Source: Pseudomonadota bacterium (GTDB lineage Bacteria; Pseudomonadota; Gammaproteobacteria; Pseudomonadales; Azotimanducaceae). Taken from it: a DNA stretch of 64,000 bases. Of the stretch, positions 24,342 through 34,268 are shown piece by piece (the stretch's first letter is position 1; the number at the start of each line of letters is the position of its first letter). Under the pieces are notes generated by a model. The model had not been told where the DNA came from. It saw only the letters and a list, made by a program, of their open reading frames with translations, and did no database searches. The position numbers and the translations under genes are program-made. Where the stretch lies: NCBI GenBank assembly GCA_027624035.1, contig JAQBUI010000001.1, forward strand, positions 1-64,000. Direction: 5' to 3'.

Positions 24342-24875
24342 ATGTCTCGAATTGCGAATAGTCCGGTGTCGATTCCGTCAGGTGTTGAAGTCATCATCAG
24401 TGGCAAACAGTTGAAGGTCAAGGGGAGCAAGGGTGCTCTTGATGTGGCGATTCATGATCTCGTTGAGATCAGGCAGGAAGGCGCCAGTTTGCTGTTTGCG
24501 CCTGTTGCCGACACCAAACGCTCGGAGTCACTGGCTGGTACCTTCAGGGCGATCGTCAGCAACATGGTGAAGGGCGTCAGTGATGGCTTCCAGAAGCAAC
24601 TGGAATTGCAGGGCGTCGGATATCGCGCACAGGCCCAGGGCAAGACGCTGAATCTGACGCTGGGTTTCTCACATCCGATTGAATATACGATCCCGGACGG
24701 GATCGAAGTTGAAACGCCGACCCAGACCCAGGTCGTCGTCAAGGGGATCGACAATCAGCTGGTTGGGCAGGTCTCTGCGGAGATTCGGGCCTTTCGTCCA
24801 CCGGAACCCTATAAGGGCAAAGGCGTACGCTATGTCGATGAATACGTGAAACGTAAAGAAGCGAAGAAGAAGTAG
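24342..24875 (+). CDS. rplF: 50S ribosomal protein L6
   Basis: L6 sits near the sarcin-ricin loop. The 177 residues match the family. [13 protein letters not shown] marks the first-domain boundary, and [20 protein letters not shown] is the conserved C-terminal block. rplR starts one base after the stop. Confidence 0.98.
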   Translation: MSRIANSPVSIPSGVEVIISGKQLKVKGSKGALDVAIHDLVEIRQEGASLLFAPVADTKRSESLAGTFRAIVSNMVKGVSDGFQKQLELQGVGYRAQAQGKTLNLTLGFSHPIEYTIPDGIEVETPTQTQVVVKGIDNQLVGQVSAEIRAFRPPEPYKGKGVRYVDEYVKRKEAKKK

Positions 24876-24876
24876 G

Positions 24877-25227
24877 ATGAACAGCAAGAAACAGGCAAGA
24901 CTCAAGCGAGCGCTTCGTGGCCGCAAGCACATCGAGGCACTCGAAGTGCCACGGCTGAGCGTATATCGGTCGCCCCGGCATATCTATGCACAGATTTTAT
25001 CCCCCGGCGGCGGCAGGGTGGAAGTGGCGGCGTCGACACTGGAAGCTGCGCTGCGCACCGACAACACCGGGAATGTCACCGGTGCGTCCAGGGTAGGCAG
25101 CCTCATCGCGGAACGGGCAAAGAGCAAGGGCATTGAGAAAGTGGCTTTCGACCGTTCAGGTTACAAGTATCACGGGCGCGTCAAGGCGCTCGCAGACGCA
25201 GCCCGGGAAGGTGGGCTGCAGTTTTAG
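24877..25227 (+). CDS. rplR: 50S ribosomal protein L18
   Basis: L18 binds 5S rRNA together with L5. The protein is 116 residues long (E. coli 117), with a basic N-terminus and the conserved [20 protein letters not shown] near the end. ATG 24877 overlaps nothing but nearly touches rplF. Confidence 0.98.
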   Translation: MNSKKQARLKRALRGRKHIEALEVPRLSVYRSPRHIYAQILSPGGGRVEVAASTLEAALRTDNTGNVTGASRVGSLIAERAKSKGIEKVAFDRSGYKYHGRVKALADAAREGGLQF

Positions 25228-25264
25228 ACCGGTGCACGAGCACGGCGGGAATTGAGGAAGGAAC

Positions 25265-25768
25265 ATGGCTTATCACGACCAGGATAACGAAGAAGGCTTT
25301 CTGGAGAAACTGATCCAGGTGAACCGCGTAGCCAAGGTGGTTAAAGGCGGCAGAATCTTCGGTTTTACAGCGCTCACGGTAGTGGGCGACGGCAATGGCC
25401 GAGTTGGCTATGGTCGGGGCAAGGCCCGGGAGGTCCCTCTTGCCATTCAGAAGGCCATGCTGGCGGCGCGGCAGAACATGATCCAGGTGGATCTGAACGG
25501 GCGAACCATTCAGTACTCGATGACGGCCCGTCATGGTGCTTCCAAGATCTACATGCAGCCTGCCTCTGAGGGGACGGGTGTGATTGCGGGTAAAACCATG
25601 CGGGCAGTGCTCGAAGTCGCGGGCGTGCACGATGTACTGGCCAAGAGCTATGGCTCGACCAATCCGGTCAATGTCATGCGGGCCACCTTCAAGGGTTTAC
25701 AGAAGATGCGATCTCCAGAGGGCATTGCTGACAAGCGCGGTATGTCTCTGGAACAAATCACGGGATAA
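25265..25768 (+). CDS. rpsE: 30S ribosomal protein S5
   Basis: S5 contributes to decoding accuracy and the mRNA entry site. The 167 residues equal the E. coli length. The double-stranded-RNA-binding fold has [20 protein letters not shown] and [23 protein letters not shown] precedes the start. Confidence 0.98.
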   Translation: MAYHDQDNEEGFLEKLIQVNRVAKVVKGGRIFGFTALTVVGDGNGRVGYGRGKAREVPLAIQKAMLAARQNMIQVDLNGRTIQYSMTARHGASKIYMQPASEGTGVIAGKTMRAVLEVAGVHDVLAKSYGSTNPVNVMRATFKGLQKMRSPEGIADKRGMSLEQITG

Positions 25769-25771
25769 GTC

Positions 25772-25954
25772 ATGGCAGACAATACGATCAAGGTCACTTT
25801 GACCAAAAGCACAATTGGACGACTCAGGAACCACAAGGCGTGCGTCGCCGGTCTCGGCCTGAGGAAGATTCACCAGACGGTCGAAGTGATCGACACGCCG
25901 GCGAATCGCGGAATGATAAACAAGATTGCTTACATGCTGGACATCAAAGAGTAG
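25772..25954 (+). CDS. rpmD: 50S ribosomal protein L30
   Basis: L30 is a small 50S protein. The 60-residue product has [19 protein letters not shown] and [12 protein letters not shown], both typical. It starts three bases after rpsE. Confidence 0.97.
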   Translation: MADNTIKVTLTKSTIGRLRNHKACVAGLGLRKIHQTVEVIDTPANRGMINKIAYMLDIKE

Positions 25955-26005
25955 GCAAGGTGACGGGGCGGGTGATTCGCCCACTGGAACAGTGCAGGAA
26001 TGAAT

Positions 26006-26440
26006 ATGGAACTCAATACGCTCAAAGGACGACCGGGCAGCAAGTCTGCCAGAAAGCGTGTCGGTCGTGGTATCGGCAGTGGATCAGGCAAGACGGCCGG
26101 GCGTGGACACAAGGGGCAGAAAGCCAGGGCCGGAGGGGGCATTTCTCCCGGATTCGAAGGTGGACAACAGCCTCTGCAGATGCGTCTGCCGAAGTTTGGC
26201 TTCAATTCGGGCCTGGCCAGGATTACGGCGGAAGTTCGACTGTCTGAACTGGCAAAGGTCAAGACAGACGTCGTCGACATGGCTGCACTGCGTGCCGCCC
26301 GCATCATCAACGGGCGGATTCAGCGGGCCAAGGTGATGTTGTCCGGCGGGATCGATCGTGCGGTGACCGTTAAAGGTATTCGGGTAACCAGTGGCGCGCG
26401 TGCTGCCATTGAGGCGGCTGGCGGCAGGATCGAAGAGTAG
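26006..26440 (+). CDS. rplO: 50S ribosomal protein L15
   Basis: L15 is a late 50S assembly protein. ATG 26006 gives 144 residues, the E. coli length, with AGGAA at 25996-26000 well placed; the in-frame ATG at 26000 would be too close to that site. The glycine-rich [19 protein letters not shown] is characteristic. Confidence 0.97.
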   Translation: MELNTLKGRPGSKSARKRVGRGIGSGSGKTAGRGHKGQKARAGGGISPGFEGGQQPLQMRLPKFGFNSGLARITAEVRLSELAKVKTDVVDMAALRAARIINGRIQRAKVMLSGGIDRAVTVKGIRVTSGARAAIEAAGGRIEE

Positions 26441-26539
26441 TGGCGGCAAGTCTCCTGCGACAGGCAACCTGAAACGAATAGAACCACTGAAACAAGCTGA
26501 AAGGACGACAATCGGGGCGACGGCTCCGGAGAGAACCAG

Positions 26540-27859
26540 ATGACAAGTACAATGATGCAGGGGCAGGCAGGAAGCGGTCTCGTCGAATTACGACGACGGC
26601 TCCTCTATGTCCTGATTGCGATCATCGTCTATCGGATTGGAAGTCACATTCCGGTACCGGGAATCGACCCCGAGCGCCTGCGTGCCTTGTTTGACCAGAA
26701 TCAGGGCGGCATTCTTGATCTGTTCAATATGTTCTCCGGGGGTGCGCTAGAGCGGATGAGCATTCTTGCGCTGGGAATCATGCCGTATATCTCGGCTTCG
26801 ATTATTGGTGAACTGCTGGTGGCGACGACGCCATCTCTGCAGCAGCTGCGTAAGGAAGGTGAGTCCGGGCGTCGAAAGATTGCGCAGTACAAGCGTTACG
26901 GTACGCTGGTGCTGGCGACGATCCAGGGCTTTGCGTTCAGTAGTGGCCTGGCCTCCCAGGGGCTTTCATACGAGACGTCATTCGCCTTTCATTTCGTCGC
27001 CATTACCACACTGGTGACGGGCGCCATGTTTCTGATGTGGTTGGGCGAGCAGGTGACAGAAAGAGGCGTGGGCAACGGGATTTCCATCCTGATCTTTGCA
27101 GGTATCGTTGCCGGATTCCCCAGTGCTATCGGTCAGTCATTCGAACAGGCGCGCCAGGGAGAGATTTCGATCATGGCACTGCTGATTATTGGCGCCCTGG
27201 CGGTTGGCGTGGTGGCATTTGTTGTGTTTGTCGAACGGGGGCAGCGAAAGATCACGCTGAACTACGCAAGGCGACAGCAGGGGCGCAGAATGTATGCTGC
27301 CCAGACCAGTGAGCTGCCGCTGAAAGTCAATATGGCGGGGGTGATTCCAGCTATTTTCGCCAGCAGCCTGCTGCTGTTCCCTGCCTCTCTGGGGCAATGG
27401 TTCGGCCAGTCGCCTGGCATGGAATGGCTACAGGAATTGAGCCTGCAGATTGCGCCCGGACAGCCGCTCAATATTCTGCTGTTTTCGATCGGAATCATTT
27501 TCTTCTGTTTCTGGTATACCGCCATCATGTACAACCCCAAGGAAGTGGCGGATAACCTGAAGCGGTCAGGAGCATTCATTCCGGGTTATCGGCCAGGTGA
27601 GCAGACAGCCCGGTATATCGACACCATTCTCACGCGCCTGACACTGTTTGGTTCGCTGTATATGACGGCAGTGTGTCTGCTGCCACAGTTTCTGGTTGTG
27701 CAGTTCAATATCACTTTCCAGCTTGGTGGCACAGCGTTGCTGATCGTGGTGGTCGTGGTCATGGATTTCATGGCCCAGATCCAGACTCACCTGATGTCTC
27801 ATCAGTACGAGTCATTGATGAAGAAATCGAATCTGCAGAATTTTGGCAGACGACGCTAG
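26540..27859 (+). CDS. secY: Preprotein translocase subunit SecY
   Basis: SecY is the channel of the inner-membrane Sec translocon and partners SecE (265-645). The 439 residues contain about ten hydrophobic segments. Conserved parts include [13 protein letters not shown] in the N-terminal region, [21 protein letters not shown] around the plug, and [19 protein letters not shown] in the C-terminal half. As in E. coli it sits after rplO and before rpmJ. Confidence 0.98.
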   Translation: MTSTMMQGQAGSGLVELRRRLLYVLIAIIVYRIGSHIPVPGIDPERLRALFDQNQGGILDLFNMFSGGALERMSILALGIMPYISASIIGELLVATTPSLQQLRKEGESGRRKIAQYKRYGTLVLATIQGFAFSSGLASQGLSYETSFAFHFVAITTLVTGAMFLMWLGEQVTERGVGNGISILIFAGIVAGFPSAIGQSFEQARQGEISIMALLIIGALAVGVVAFVVFVERGQRKITLNYARRQQGRRMYAAQTSELPLKVNMAGVIPAIFASSLLLFPASLGQWFGQSPGMEWLQELSLQIAPGQPLNILLFSIGIIFFCFWYTAIMYNPKEVADNLKRSGAFIPGYRPGEQTARYIDTILTRLTLFGSLYMTAVCLLPQFLVVQFNITFQLGGTALLIVVVVVMDFMAQIQTHLMSHQYESLMKKSNLQNFGRRR

Positions 27860-27869
27860 GCCGTAAGCA

Positions 27870-27909
27870 GGGCTGATCGGTTGCCCACGGACAAGGGCTG
27901 GATCAGCCC
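27870..27909 (+). other. Inverted repeat between secY and rpmJ
   Basis: GGGCTGATC (27870-27878) and GATCAGCCC (27901-27909) are perfect 9 bp complements with a 22-base loop. The structure lies 10 bases after the secY stop and 31 before rpmJ. No T-run follows. It may separate expression of the spc and alpha operons or protect RNA ends. Confidence 0.5.
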
Positions 27910-27940
27910 GCAGCAGGACTTAAAGGTAAAGGTAGACAAC

Positions 27941-28054
27941 ATGAAAGTCAGAGCCTCGGTTAAAAGGATGTGTCGAAACTGCCGTATTATTCGGCGAAAG
28001 GGCGCGGTACGTGTGATTTGCACAGAACCTCGACACAAGCAGCGACAGGGTTAG
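27941..28054 (+). CDS. rpmJ: 50S ribosomal protein L36, zinc-binding form
   Basis: L36 is the smallest 50S protein. The 37-residue product starts [13 protein letters not shown] and ends EPRHKQRQG. Cys11, Cys14, Cys27 and His32 are the zinc ligands of the C+ form. It lies between secY and rpsM, its usual place. Confidence 0.97.
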   Translation: MKVRASVKRMCRNCRIIRRKGAVRVICTEPRHKQRQG

Positions 28055-28095
28055 CCGACATTGGCGAACCGTCCCAGTTTTCAGGAGCATTTTGA

Positions 28096-28449
28096 ATGGC
28101 ACGTTTAGCAGGGATCAACATCCCGGACAACAAACATGCAGGGATATCACTGACCTACATTCACGGTATTGGTCGAAAGACTGCCCGCGATCTGTGTGAC
28201 GCCAGTGGTGTCAAACCGACCACCAAGGTTCAGGACCTCTCCGAAGAGGAGTTGGACAAGCTGCGGGGAGAAATCGCCAAACTGACGGTCGAGGGCGATC
28301 TGCGTCGATCCGTTCAGCTGAATGTGAAGCGGCTGCTCGACCTCGGTTGCTATCGAGGTATCCGACATCGGCGCAACTTGCCGGTCCACGGCCAGCGGAC
28401 GAAAACGAACGCCCGTACACGACGGCCGAAGAAACCCATCAGGAAATAA
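28096..28449 (+). CDS. rpsM: 30S ribosomal protein S13
   Basis: S13 is a head protein that contacts the 50S subunit and P-site tRNA. The 117 residues start [20 protein letters not shown] and have the helix-two-turn-helix [12 protein letters not shown]. The basic C-terminal tail [16 protein letters not shown] is intact. The 41-base gap to rpmJ leaves little room for an S4-type leader pseudoknot. Confidence 0.98.
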   Translation: MARLAGINIPDNKHAGISLTYIHGIGRKTARDLCDASGVKPTTKVQDLSEEELDKLRGEIAKLTVEGDLRRSVQLNVKRLLDLGCYRGIRHRRNLPVHGQRTKTNARTRRPKKPIRK

Positions 28450-28452
28450 GAC

Positions 28453-28896
28453 ATGAGCGAAACTTCTGCAACGGATACACCTGCAGCCACCGACGCTGCT
28501 GCAACACCTGCGTCGGCGTCGACATCATCACGCAAGCGGGGCAAACGCCAGATCGCTGATGGACTGGCTCATATTCACGCGTCGTTCAACAACACGATCG
28601 TGATGATTACCGATCGTCAGGGTGGTGCACTATCGTGGGCCACGGCAGGTGGCTCAGGTTTCCGCGGCGCCCGCAAGAGCACGCCGTTTGCCGCTCAGGT
28701 GGCAGCCGAGAGGGCTGGCGCGGCTGCCCAGGAATATGGTTTGCAGAATCTGGAGGTCTTCGTCAAGGGACCGGGACCGGGCCGTGAGGCCGCGGTACGT
28801 GCCTTGAATACGGTGGGTTTCCGCATTACCAATATTACCGACGTAACACCGATACCGCACAACGGTTGTCGGCCACCCAAGAAGCGCAGGGTGTAA
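28453..28896 (+). CDS. rpsK: 30S ribosomal protein S11 with extended N-terminus
   Basis: S11 is a platform protein lining the mRNA path near the E site. From [20 protein letters not shown] onward it is typical, ending [11 protein letters not shown]. The protein is 147 residues long against 129 in E. coli: residues 1-26 are a low-complexity Ala/Thr/Ser/Pro tract. No ATG, GTG or TTG occurs in frame between 28453 and the conserved part, so the extension is needed for translation. Confidence 0.96.
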   Translation: MSETSATDTPAATDAAATPASASTSSRKRGKRQIADGLAHIHASFNNTIVMITDRQGGALSWATAGGSGFRGARKSTPFAAQVAAERAGAAAQEYGLQNLEVFVKGPGPGREAAVRALNTVGFRITNITDVTPIPHNGCRPPKKRRV

Positions 28897-28910
28897 TTGA
28901 GGAGATAACC

Positions 28911-29531
28911 ATGGCTCGATATCTCGGACCAAAACTGAAGCTTTCCCGTCGCGAGGGAACAGATCTTTATCTGAAGAGTGGCGTGCGTCCGCTTGAATCC
29001 AAGTGCCGTGCGGAGAACGCGCCTGGCCAGCACGGCCACCGCCGTGGGCGACTGTCAGACTATGCGGTGCAACTGCGCGAGAAGCAGAAAGTCCGCCGGC
29101 TCTACGGCGTGCTGGAAAAGCAGTTCCGAAATTACTACAAGAAGGCAGACCGACAGAAAGGTGCTACTGGCGAGAATCTGCTCCGCATCCTGGAACGGCG
29201 CCTGGATAATGTGGTGTACCGCATGGGATTTGGCTCGACTCGGGCGGAGTCCCGCCAGCTGGTGTCCCACAAGTCGGTGCTGGTCAACGGCGCGATCGTG
29301 AATATTCCGTCCTATCAGGTTGAGGCAGGCGACACCATCTCGATCAGAGAAAAGGCGAAAAACCAGCTGCGCATTCAGGGTGCGCTGGGCGTGGCGGCAC
29401 AACGCTCACCGGTTGAGTGGGTGGAGGTCAATGTGAACAAGATGGAGGGGCTGTACAAGTCCTATCCGGAGCGTGACGAACTGCCGTCAGAGATCAATGA
29501 GAACCTGATCGTCGAACTGTATTCCAAGTAA
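28911..29531 (+). CDS. rpsD: 30S ribosomal protein S4
   Basis: S4 starts 30S assembly, and in E. coli represses the alpha operon. ATG 28911 follows GAGGAG and gives 206 residues beginning [15 protein letters not shown]. Only one cysteine is present in the N-terminal region, so this is the zinc-free form. The S4 RNA-binding domain includes [20 protein letters not shown]. Confidence 0.98.
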   Translation: MARYLGPKLKLSRREGTDLYLKSGVRPLESKCRAENAPGQHGHRRGRLSDYAVQLREKQKVRRLYGVLEKQFRNYYKKADRQKGATGENLLRILERRLDNVVYRMGFGSTRAESRQLVSHKSVLVNGAIVNIPSYQVEAGDTISIREKAKNQLRIQGALGVAAQRSPVEWVEVNVNKMEGLYKSYPERDELPSEINENLIVELYSK

Positions 29532-29578
29532 ACAAATTCACCCGAGAGAGTTTGTCTCTTCAATATGGAAGGTGTTTT

Positions 29579-30580
29579 ATGCCCCATGCTTCACTAGAGT
29601 TTTTGACGCCCAAGCACATACAGGTTGAGCAGCACAGTGCCACACGTGCGTCTGTCGTCCTGGAACCACTGGAGCGAGGGTTCGGGCACACGCTGGGCAA
29701 TGCCCTGCGTCGTATCCTGCTCTCATCCATGCCCGGTTGCGCCATCACCGAAGTCGAGATCGATGGCGTACTGCATGAATACAGCACGATTGAGGGTATC
29801 CAGGAAGATGTCATTGAGATCCTTCTTAACCTGAAGGGTGTTGCCGTCAAATTGAATGCCCAGGACGAGGCAGAGCTCACGCTGGAGAAGACCGGCGAGG
29901 GGATCGTCACGGCTGGCGACTTTCAACTCGACCACGACGTGGAGATTGCCAATCCTGACCATGTGATAGCCCACCTCAATACCAGTGGTTCACTCAGGCT
30001 GAAGGCGCGAGTGGGTCGAGGCCGGGGCTATGAGCCGGCAGACGTGCGCATGGCGAACGAGGAAGAAGATCGCGTGATTGGCAGTCTGCTCATTGATGCT
30101 TCCTATAGCCCTGTTCGTCGGGTCGCCTACAAGGTGGACAGCGCGCGTGTTGAGCAGAGTACCGACCTCGACAAGCTGATCATCGACCTTGAGACCAACG
30201 GCACGCTGGACCCGGAAGAGGCCATTCGAAGAGCTGCCACGATCCTGCAGCAGCAGGTGTCGATTTTCGTCGATCTTGAGCGCGAGAATGAGCCGGAAAC
30301 CGTGGAGCAGGAAGATGAGATTGACCCGATTCTGCTGCGTCCCGTGGATGATCTGGAACTGACCGTTCGGTCCGCAAATTGCCTGAAGGCAGAGAATATC
30401 TACTACATCGGCGATCTGATCCGGCGTACCGAAGTCGAACTGCTGAAGACCCCGAACCTTGGCAAGAAATCCCTGACTGAAATCAAGGATGTGCTGGCAT
30501 CAAGGGGCCTGTCTTTGGGAATGAGACTGGAGAACTGGCCACCGGTCAGTCTTCGTGGTGATGATCGCGTTTTGGGCTAG
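29579..30580 (+). CDS. rpoA: DNA-directed RNA polymerase subunit alpha
   Basis: The alpha dimer nucleates polymerase assembly and its C-terminal domain contacts UP elements and activators. ATG 29579 with GGAAGG upstream gives 333 residues (E. coli 329). The N-terminal domain has [20 protein letters not shown]. The C-terminal domain keeps [17 protein letters not shown] and [13 protein letters not shown], which bind DNA and partners. It is in the alpha operon between rpsD and rplQ. Confidence 0.98.
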   Translation: MPHASLEFLTPKHIQVEQHSATRASVVLEPLERGFGHTLGNALRRILLSSMPGCAITEVEIDGVLHEYSTIEGIQEDVIEILLNLKGVAVKLNAQDEAELTLEKTGEGIVTAGDFQLDHDVEIANPDHVIAHLNTSGSLRLKARVGRGRGYEPADVRMANEEEDRVIGSLLIDASYSPVRRVAYKVDSARVEQSTDLDKLIIDLETNGTLDPEEAIRRAATILQQQVSIFVDLERENEPETVEQEDEIDPILLRPVDDLELTVRSANCLKAENIYYIGDLIRRTEVELLKTPNLGKKSLTEIKDVLASRGLSLGMRLENWPPVSLRGDDRVLG

Positions 30581-30590
30581 AGACCGATAG

Positions 30591-30642
30591 CAGCGATTTG
30601 ATCGCTGAAAACGCTCAAGACTTCAGCATTGAGAGCATTGAG
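30591..30642 (+). other. Stem-loop and 9 bp tandem repeat between rpoA and rplQ
   Basis: CAGCGAT and ATCGCTG form a perfect 7 bp stem with loop TTG at 30591-30607. AGCATTGAG is repeated in tandem at 30625-30642. The spacer is 100 bases long. No T-run follows the hairpin. Confidence 0.5.
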
Positions 30643-30680
30643 TAACACCAAGAATATAGAGACTTTCAGGATATCGAGCC

Positions 30681-31082
30681 ATGCGTCATCGCAAGAGTGG
30701 AAAACAACTGAATCGGAACAGCTCCCATCGAAAGGCGATGTTCCGTAACATGACCTGTTCACTGGTTGAGCACGAGGTCATCAAGACAACTGTTCCCAAA
30801 GCGCGGGAACTGCGTCGGTTCGCTGAGCCTCTGATTACCCTGGCCAAGAGCGATTCAGTCGCCAATCGTCGGCTGGCGTTCTCAAGGACCGGTTCCAAGG
30901 CGGCCGTCGGGAAGTTATTTGCGGAACTTGGCCCGCGCTACGTGGAACGTGCTGGCGGCTATACCAGAATCCTCAAGTGTGGATACCGTACCGGCGATGC
31001 CGCCCCCATGGCCTTTGTGGAACTGGTCGATCGGCCCTTGCCGGACAACGATGACGACTATGACGAAGATGATGATGACTAG
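30681..31082 (+). CDS. rplQ: 50S ribosomal protein L17 with acidic tail
   Basis: L17 is near the tunnel exit. The 133-residue protein starts [19 protein letters not shown] and carries [19 protein letters not shown], as in the family. After [11 protein letters not shown] the chain ends in a tail of almost only Asp, with one Glu and one Tyr (about 119-133). L17 of E. coli is 127 residues and lacks such an acidic run. It is the last gene of the alpha operon. Confidence 0.97.
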   Translation: MRHRKSGKQLNRNSSHRKAMFRNMTCSLVEHEVIKTTVPKARELRRFAEPLITLAKSDSVANRRLAFSRTGSKAAVGKLFAELGPRYVERAGGYTRILKCGYRTGDAAPMAFVELVDRPLPDNDDDYDEDDDD

Positions 31083-31090
31083 CCTCTCCG

Positions 31091-31120
31091 GTACCGTCGG
31101 CTGAAGACTGCCGAGGGTAC
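31091..31120 (+). other. Stem-loop after rplQ
   Basis: GTACC-G-TCGGC pairs with GCCGA-G-GGTAC, ten base pairs with a single central G/G mismatch and an 8-base loop. It lies directly after the rplQ stop and upstream of the intrinsic terminator. It may protect the 3' end of the long ribosomal transcript. Confidence 0.5.
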
Positions 31121-31142
31121 AGCCTGGCCCCGTCTCTGGAAT

Positions 31143-31167
31143 ATGCCCGCTCTCCGCGGGCATTTTT
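31143..31167 (+). terminator. Intrinsic terminator of the alpha operon
   Basis: ATGCCCGC and GCGGGCAT form a perfect 8 bp stem around TCTCC, followed by TTTT. It ends the plus-strand ribosomal block, just before the convergent uvrA. The reverse strand lacks a matching T-run, so it serves the plus strand only. Confidence 0.9.
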
Positions 31168-31209
31168 ATGGATCGCTCCTTTGGGTCCAACATTCCGGTC
31201 CCAACTTCG

Positions 31210-34044
31210 CTATCCTGCCTGCTGATGCAGTACCCTCGCGAGGTATTGTCCGGTGAACGAGTGTGAGCAGCCGCATAGTTGTTCCGGCGTTCCGCTGGCA
31301 ATGATCTCACCGCCGCCAGCGCCTCCTTCCGGACCAAGGTCAACGATCCAGTCGGCAGTTTTGATTACATCAAGATTGTGCTCAATGATGACGACGGTAT
31401 TGCCATGATCGCGAAGCCTGTGAATCACCTCCAGCAATTGCTGGATATCATGGAAGTGCAGGCCCGTCGTGGGTTCATCCAGCACATACAGGGTTTTGCC
31501 TGTGTCTCTCTTGGATAGCTCCCGGGCAAGCTTGACCCGTTGTGCTTCACCGCCGGAAAGGGTGGTGGCGCTCTGTCCCAGTCGTATGTATCCGAGGCCA
31601 ACGTCCAGCAGTGTCTGCAGTCTTCTTGCGACCATGGGGACCGGCGCCAGGAACTCGTGGGCTTCCTCGACCGTCATTTCCAGCACCTGGTGTATTGACC
31701 TGCCCTTGTACTGGATCTCGAGCGTCTCACGATTGTAGCGCTTGCCATGGCATTCGTCGCAGCTTACATAGATGTCCGGCAGAAAGTGCATCTCCACCTT
31801 GATCAGGCCGTCACCCTGGCAGGCCTCGCACCGGCCTCCCTTGACGTTGAAACTGAACCTTCCAGGCTTGTATCCCCGGGACCGTGCTTCCGAGGTGGCG
31901 GCAAACAGATCCCGGATGGGCGTGAAGATGTTGGTATAGGTGGCGGGGTTCGACCGGGGCGTCCGACCGATCGGGCTCTGATCGATCTCAACGACTTTGT
32001 CCAGCAGGTCGAGGCCTCTGATCTCCTGGTAGGGTGCGACCGTCGGGTTGGTCGCGCCGTTCAGTTCGCGGGCGGCGAGCGGGTAAAGGGTATGATTGAT
32101 CAACGTTGACTTGCCGGACCCGGACACACCGGTCACACAGGTGAGCAGCCCGATGGGAATTTCGAGGTTGACTGTTTTCAGGTTGTTTCCGCTGGCACCC
32201 TTCAGGCTGAGCACCCTGGTCGGGTCTGCGGCGACGCGAGAAGACGGGACCGCAATGGTGCGGGCGCCAGACAGGAACTGTCCGGTGATCGACTCAGGTT
32301 CGGCGCAAATGTCTTCGACCTTGCCCTGGGCTATTATTCTGCCACCATGGACCCCTGCGCCGGGCCCAATGTCGATAATATGGTCGGCCGTTCTGATGGC
32401 TTCCTCGTCATGCTCCACCACGATGACGGTGTTGCCAATGTCACGCAGGCGAATCAGGGTACTGATGAGGCGGGCGTTATCTCGCTGGTGGAGTCCGATG
32501 GAGGGCTCATCGAGAATGTACATGACGCCAACCAGGCCAGCTCCGATCTGGCTGGCCAGGCGAATACGCTGTGCCTCGCCGCCGGAGAGTGTGTCCGCGC
32601 TTCGGGACAGCGTCAGGTAATCGAGCCCTACATCCATCAGGAAGCTCAATCTGGCCAGGATCTCCTTTCTGACCTTGGCGGCGACTTTCTCACGCTGCCC
32701 GCTGAGGACCATGGTTTGGAAATACCGGTGGGCATCGAAGATGGACTGACTGGCGATCTCGGACAGATTGCGACCTTCGATTGTCACCGCGCGAGCATCC
32801 CGGTTCAGCCGGGTTCCTTTGCAATCAGGGCAGGGCTGGGTGCTCAGAAACCTCGCCAGGTTTTCACGCACCATCTGGGAGTCTGTATCGCGGTAGCGGC
32901 GCTCCATGTTCGGAATGATGCCTTCAAATGAGTGGGCGCGAGTGTATTCATCCCCCCGGTCATTGACATAGCGGAAACGGATCTTGTCTTCGCCGCTGCC
33001 ATGCAGGACCGTTGTTCGAACCTGCTCAGGTAATTTGTTAAATGGCGTGGCGAGATCGAATTCATAGTGAGCGGCCAGACTGGCAAGCATCTGGTAGTAG
33101 TAGATGTTGCGTCGGTCCCAACCATGAATTGCACCCTCGGCGAGGCTCAGCTCGTCGTCGCTGACGACCGTTGCAGGATCGAAAAACTGGCGGTGGCCGA
33201 GGCCATCGCAGGCGCGACAGGCACCCGCGGGATTATTGAATGAAAACAGCCGTGGCTCCAGTTCAGAAATCGCGTGCTGGCAGACCGGGCAGGCAAATCG
33301 GGCTGAAAACAGCAGATCGTCGCGTTGTTCATCCATGAATGAGACCACCGCGATGCCGTCAGCGGTAGCGACTGCGGTTTCCAGTGAATCGGCCAGGCGC
33401 ACGAGGATATCGTCGCGCACCCGGAAGCGATCAATGACGACCTCGATGTTGTGTTGCCTGTTCTTGTCGAGGTCCGGAAGATCGTCCAGTTCGACCACAA
33501 TGCCATCCACCCGCGCCCGTACAAACCCTCCGGCACGCAGCTCACTGAACAGATGACTGTGTTCGCCCTTTCGTCCCCTGACCACTGGTGCCAGCAGCAT
33601 GACCCGGGACCCTTCCTTCAGCTTCATTATCTGATCAACCATCTGGCTGATGGTCTGGGCCTCGAGCTTGATCCCATGATCCGGGCAGTGGGGTTCACCG
33701 ACGCGCGCAAACAGCAGGCGCAGGTAGTCGTGAATCTCTGTAATGGTTCCCACGGTAGATCGGGGATTATGACTTGTGGACTTCTGTTCGATGGAAATCG
33801 CCGGGGATAGTCCCTCGATGTGATCGACATCAGGCTTCTCCATGAGGGACAGGAACTGTCTGGCGTAGGCGGATAGTGACTCGACATACCGCCGTTGCCC
33901 TTCGGCATAGAGCGTGTCGAAAGCCAGTGAAGACTTTCCGGACCCGGACAGACCCGTAACCACAACGAACTGATCTCTGGGGAGGTCGAGATCAATGTTC
34001 TTCAGATTGTGGGTTCGTGCACCCCTGATCTCAATGTTGCTCAT
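31210..34044 (-). CDS. uvrA: Excinuclease ABC subunit A
   Basis: UvrA recognises bulky DNA lesions and loads UvrB in nucleotide excision repair. The 944 residues match E. coli (940). Two ABC ATPase modules are visible, each with a P-loop ([12 protein letters not shown] near the start, [12 protein letters not shown] in the second half) and a signature LSGGEAQR. The zinc modules CPVC...CRAC and CEAC...CDEC are intact. I see no canonical LexA box in its upstream region. It is transcribed away from the MFS gene. Confidence 0.98.
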   Translation of the reverse strand: MSNIEIRGARTHNLKNIDLDLPRDQFVVVTGLSGSGKSSLAFDTLYAEGQRRYVESLSAYARQFLSLMEKPDVDHIEGLSPAISIEQKSTSHNPRSTVGTITEIHDYLRLLFARVGEPHCPDHGIKLEAQTISQMVDQIMKLKEGSRVMLLAPVVRGRKGEHSHLFSELRAGGFVRARVDGIVVELDDLPDLDKNRQHNIEVVIDRFRVRDDILVRLADSLETAVATADGIAVVSFMDEQRDDLLFSARFACPVCQHAISELEPRLFSFNNPAGACRACDGLGHRQFFDPATVVSDDELSLAEGAIHGWDRRNIYYYQMLASLAAHYEFDLATPFNKLPEQVRTTVLHGSGEDKIRFRYVNDRGDEYTRAHSFEGIIPNMERRYRDTDSQMVRENLARFLSTQPCPDCKGTRLNRDARAVTIEGRNLSEIASQSIFDAHRYFQTMVLSGQREKVAAKVRKEILARLSFLMDVGLDYLTLSRSADTLSGGEAQRIRLASQIGAGLVGVMYILDEPSIGLHQRDNARLISTLIRLRDIGNTVIVVEHDEEAIRTADHIIDIGPGAGVHGGRIIAQGKVEDICAEPESITGQFLSGARTIAVPSSRVAADPTRVLSLKGASGNNLKTVNLEIPIGLLTCVTGVSGSGKSTLINHTLYPLAARELNGATNPTVAPYQEIRGLDLLDKVVEIDQSPIGRTPRSNPATYTNIFTPIRDLFAATSEARSRGYKPGRFSFNVKGGRCEACQGDGLIKVEMHFLPDIYVSCDECHGKRYNRETLEIQYKGRSIHQVLEMTVEEAHEFLAPVPMVARRLQTLLDVGLGYIRLGQSATTLSGGEAQRVKLARELSKRDTGKTLYVLDEPTTGLHFHDIQQLLEVIHRLRDHGNTVVIIEHNLDVIKTADWIVDLGPEGGAGGGEIIASGTPEQLCGCSHSFTGQYLARVLHQQAG

Positions 34045-34268
34045 GAATTCCCTGATTGGTTGGGCGTCATTACGAACCCGCGCCGTGGTTTAACGCTGAA
34101 AAAAGTCTGCGCCGGTAGCTGTACGATCTGTGCGAAGTAGCCGGATTTGGTATGATCCTTCGCCTTCCGGCAAACGGCCTGTTTGCGGATGAGGGATAAT
34201 ATAAGTTTGCCCCGCTCCAGGCAAAAGACCAGGGGGCAGGCCGACGCACCGGAGGTCAACCCGTCGTA
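34045..34268. other. Divergent spacer between uvrA and the MFS gene
   Basis: The 224 bases must hold both promoters. TATGAT at 34151-34156 is a good -10 element for the plus strand, but the bases 17 upstream (CTGTGC) are a poor -35. No sequence fits CTGT-N8-ACAG, so SOS control of uvrA is not evident here. Confidence 0.35.

Noticed and set aside
34045-34140. LexA box in front of uvrA
   Set aside because: CTGTACGATCTGTGCG near 34120 looks like half a site, but the ACAG half at the right spacing is missing.
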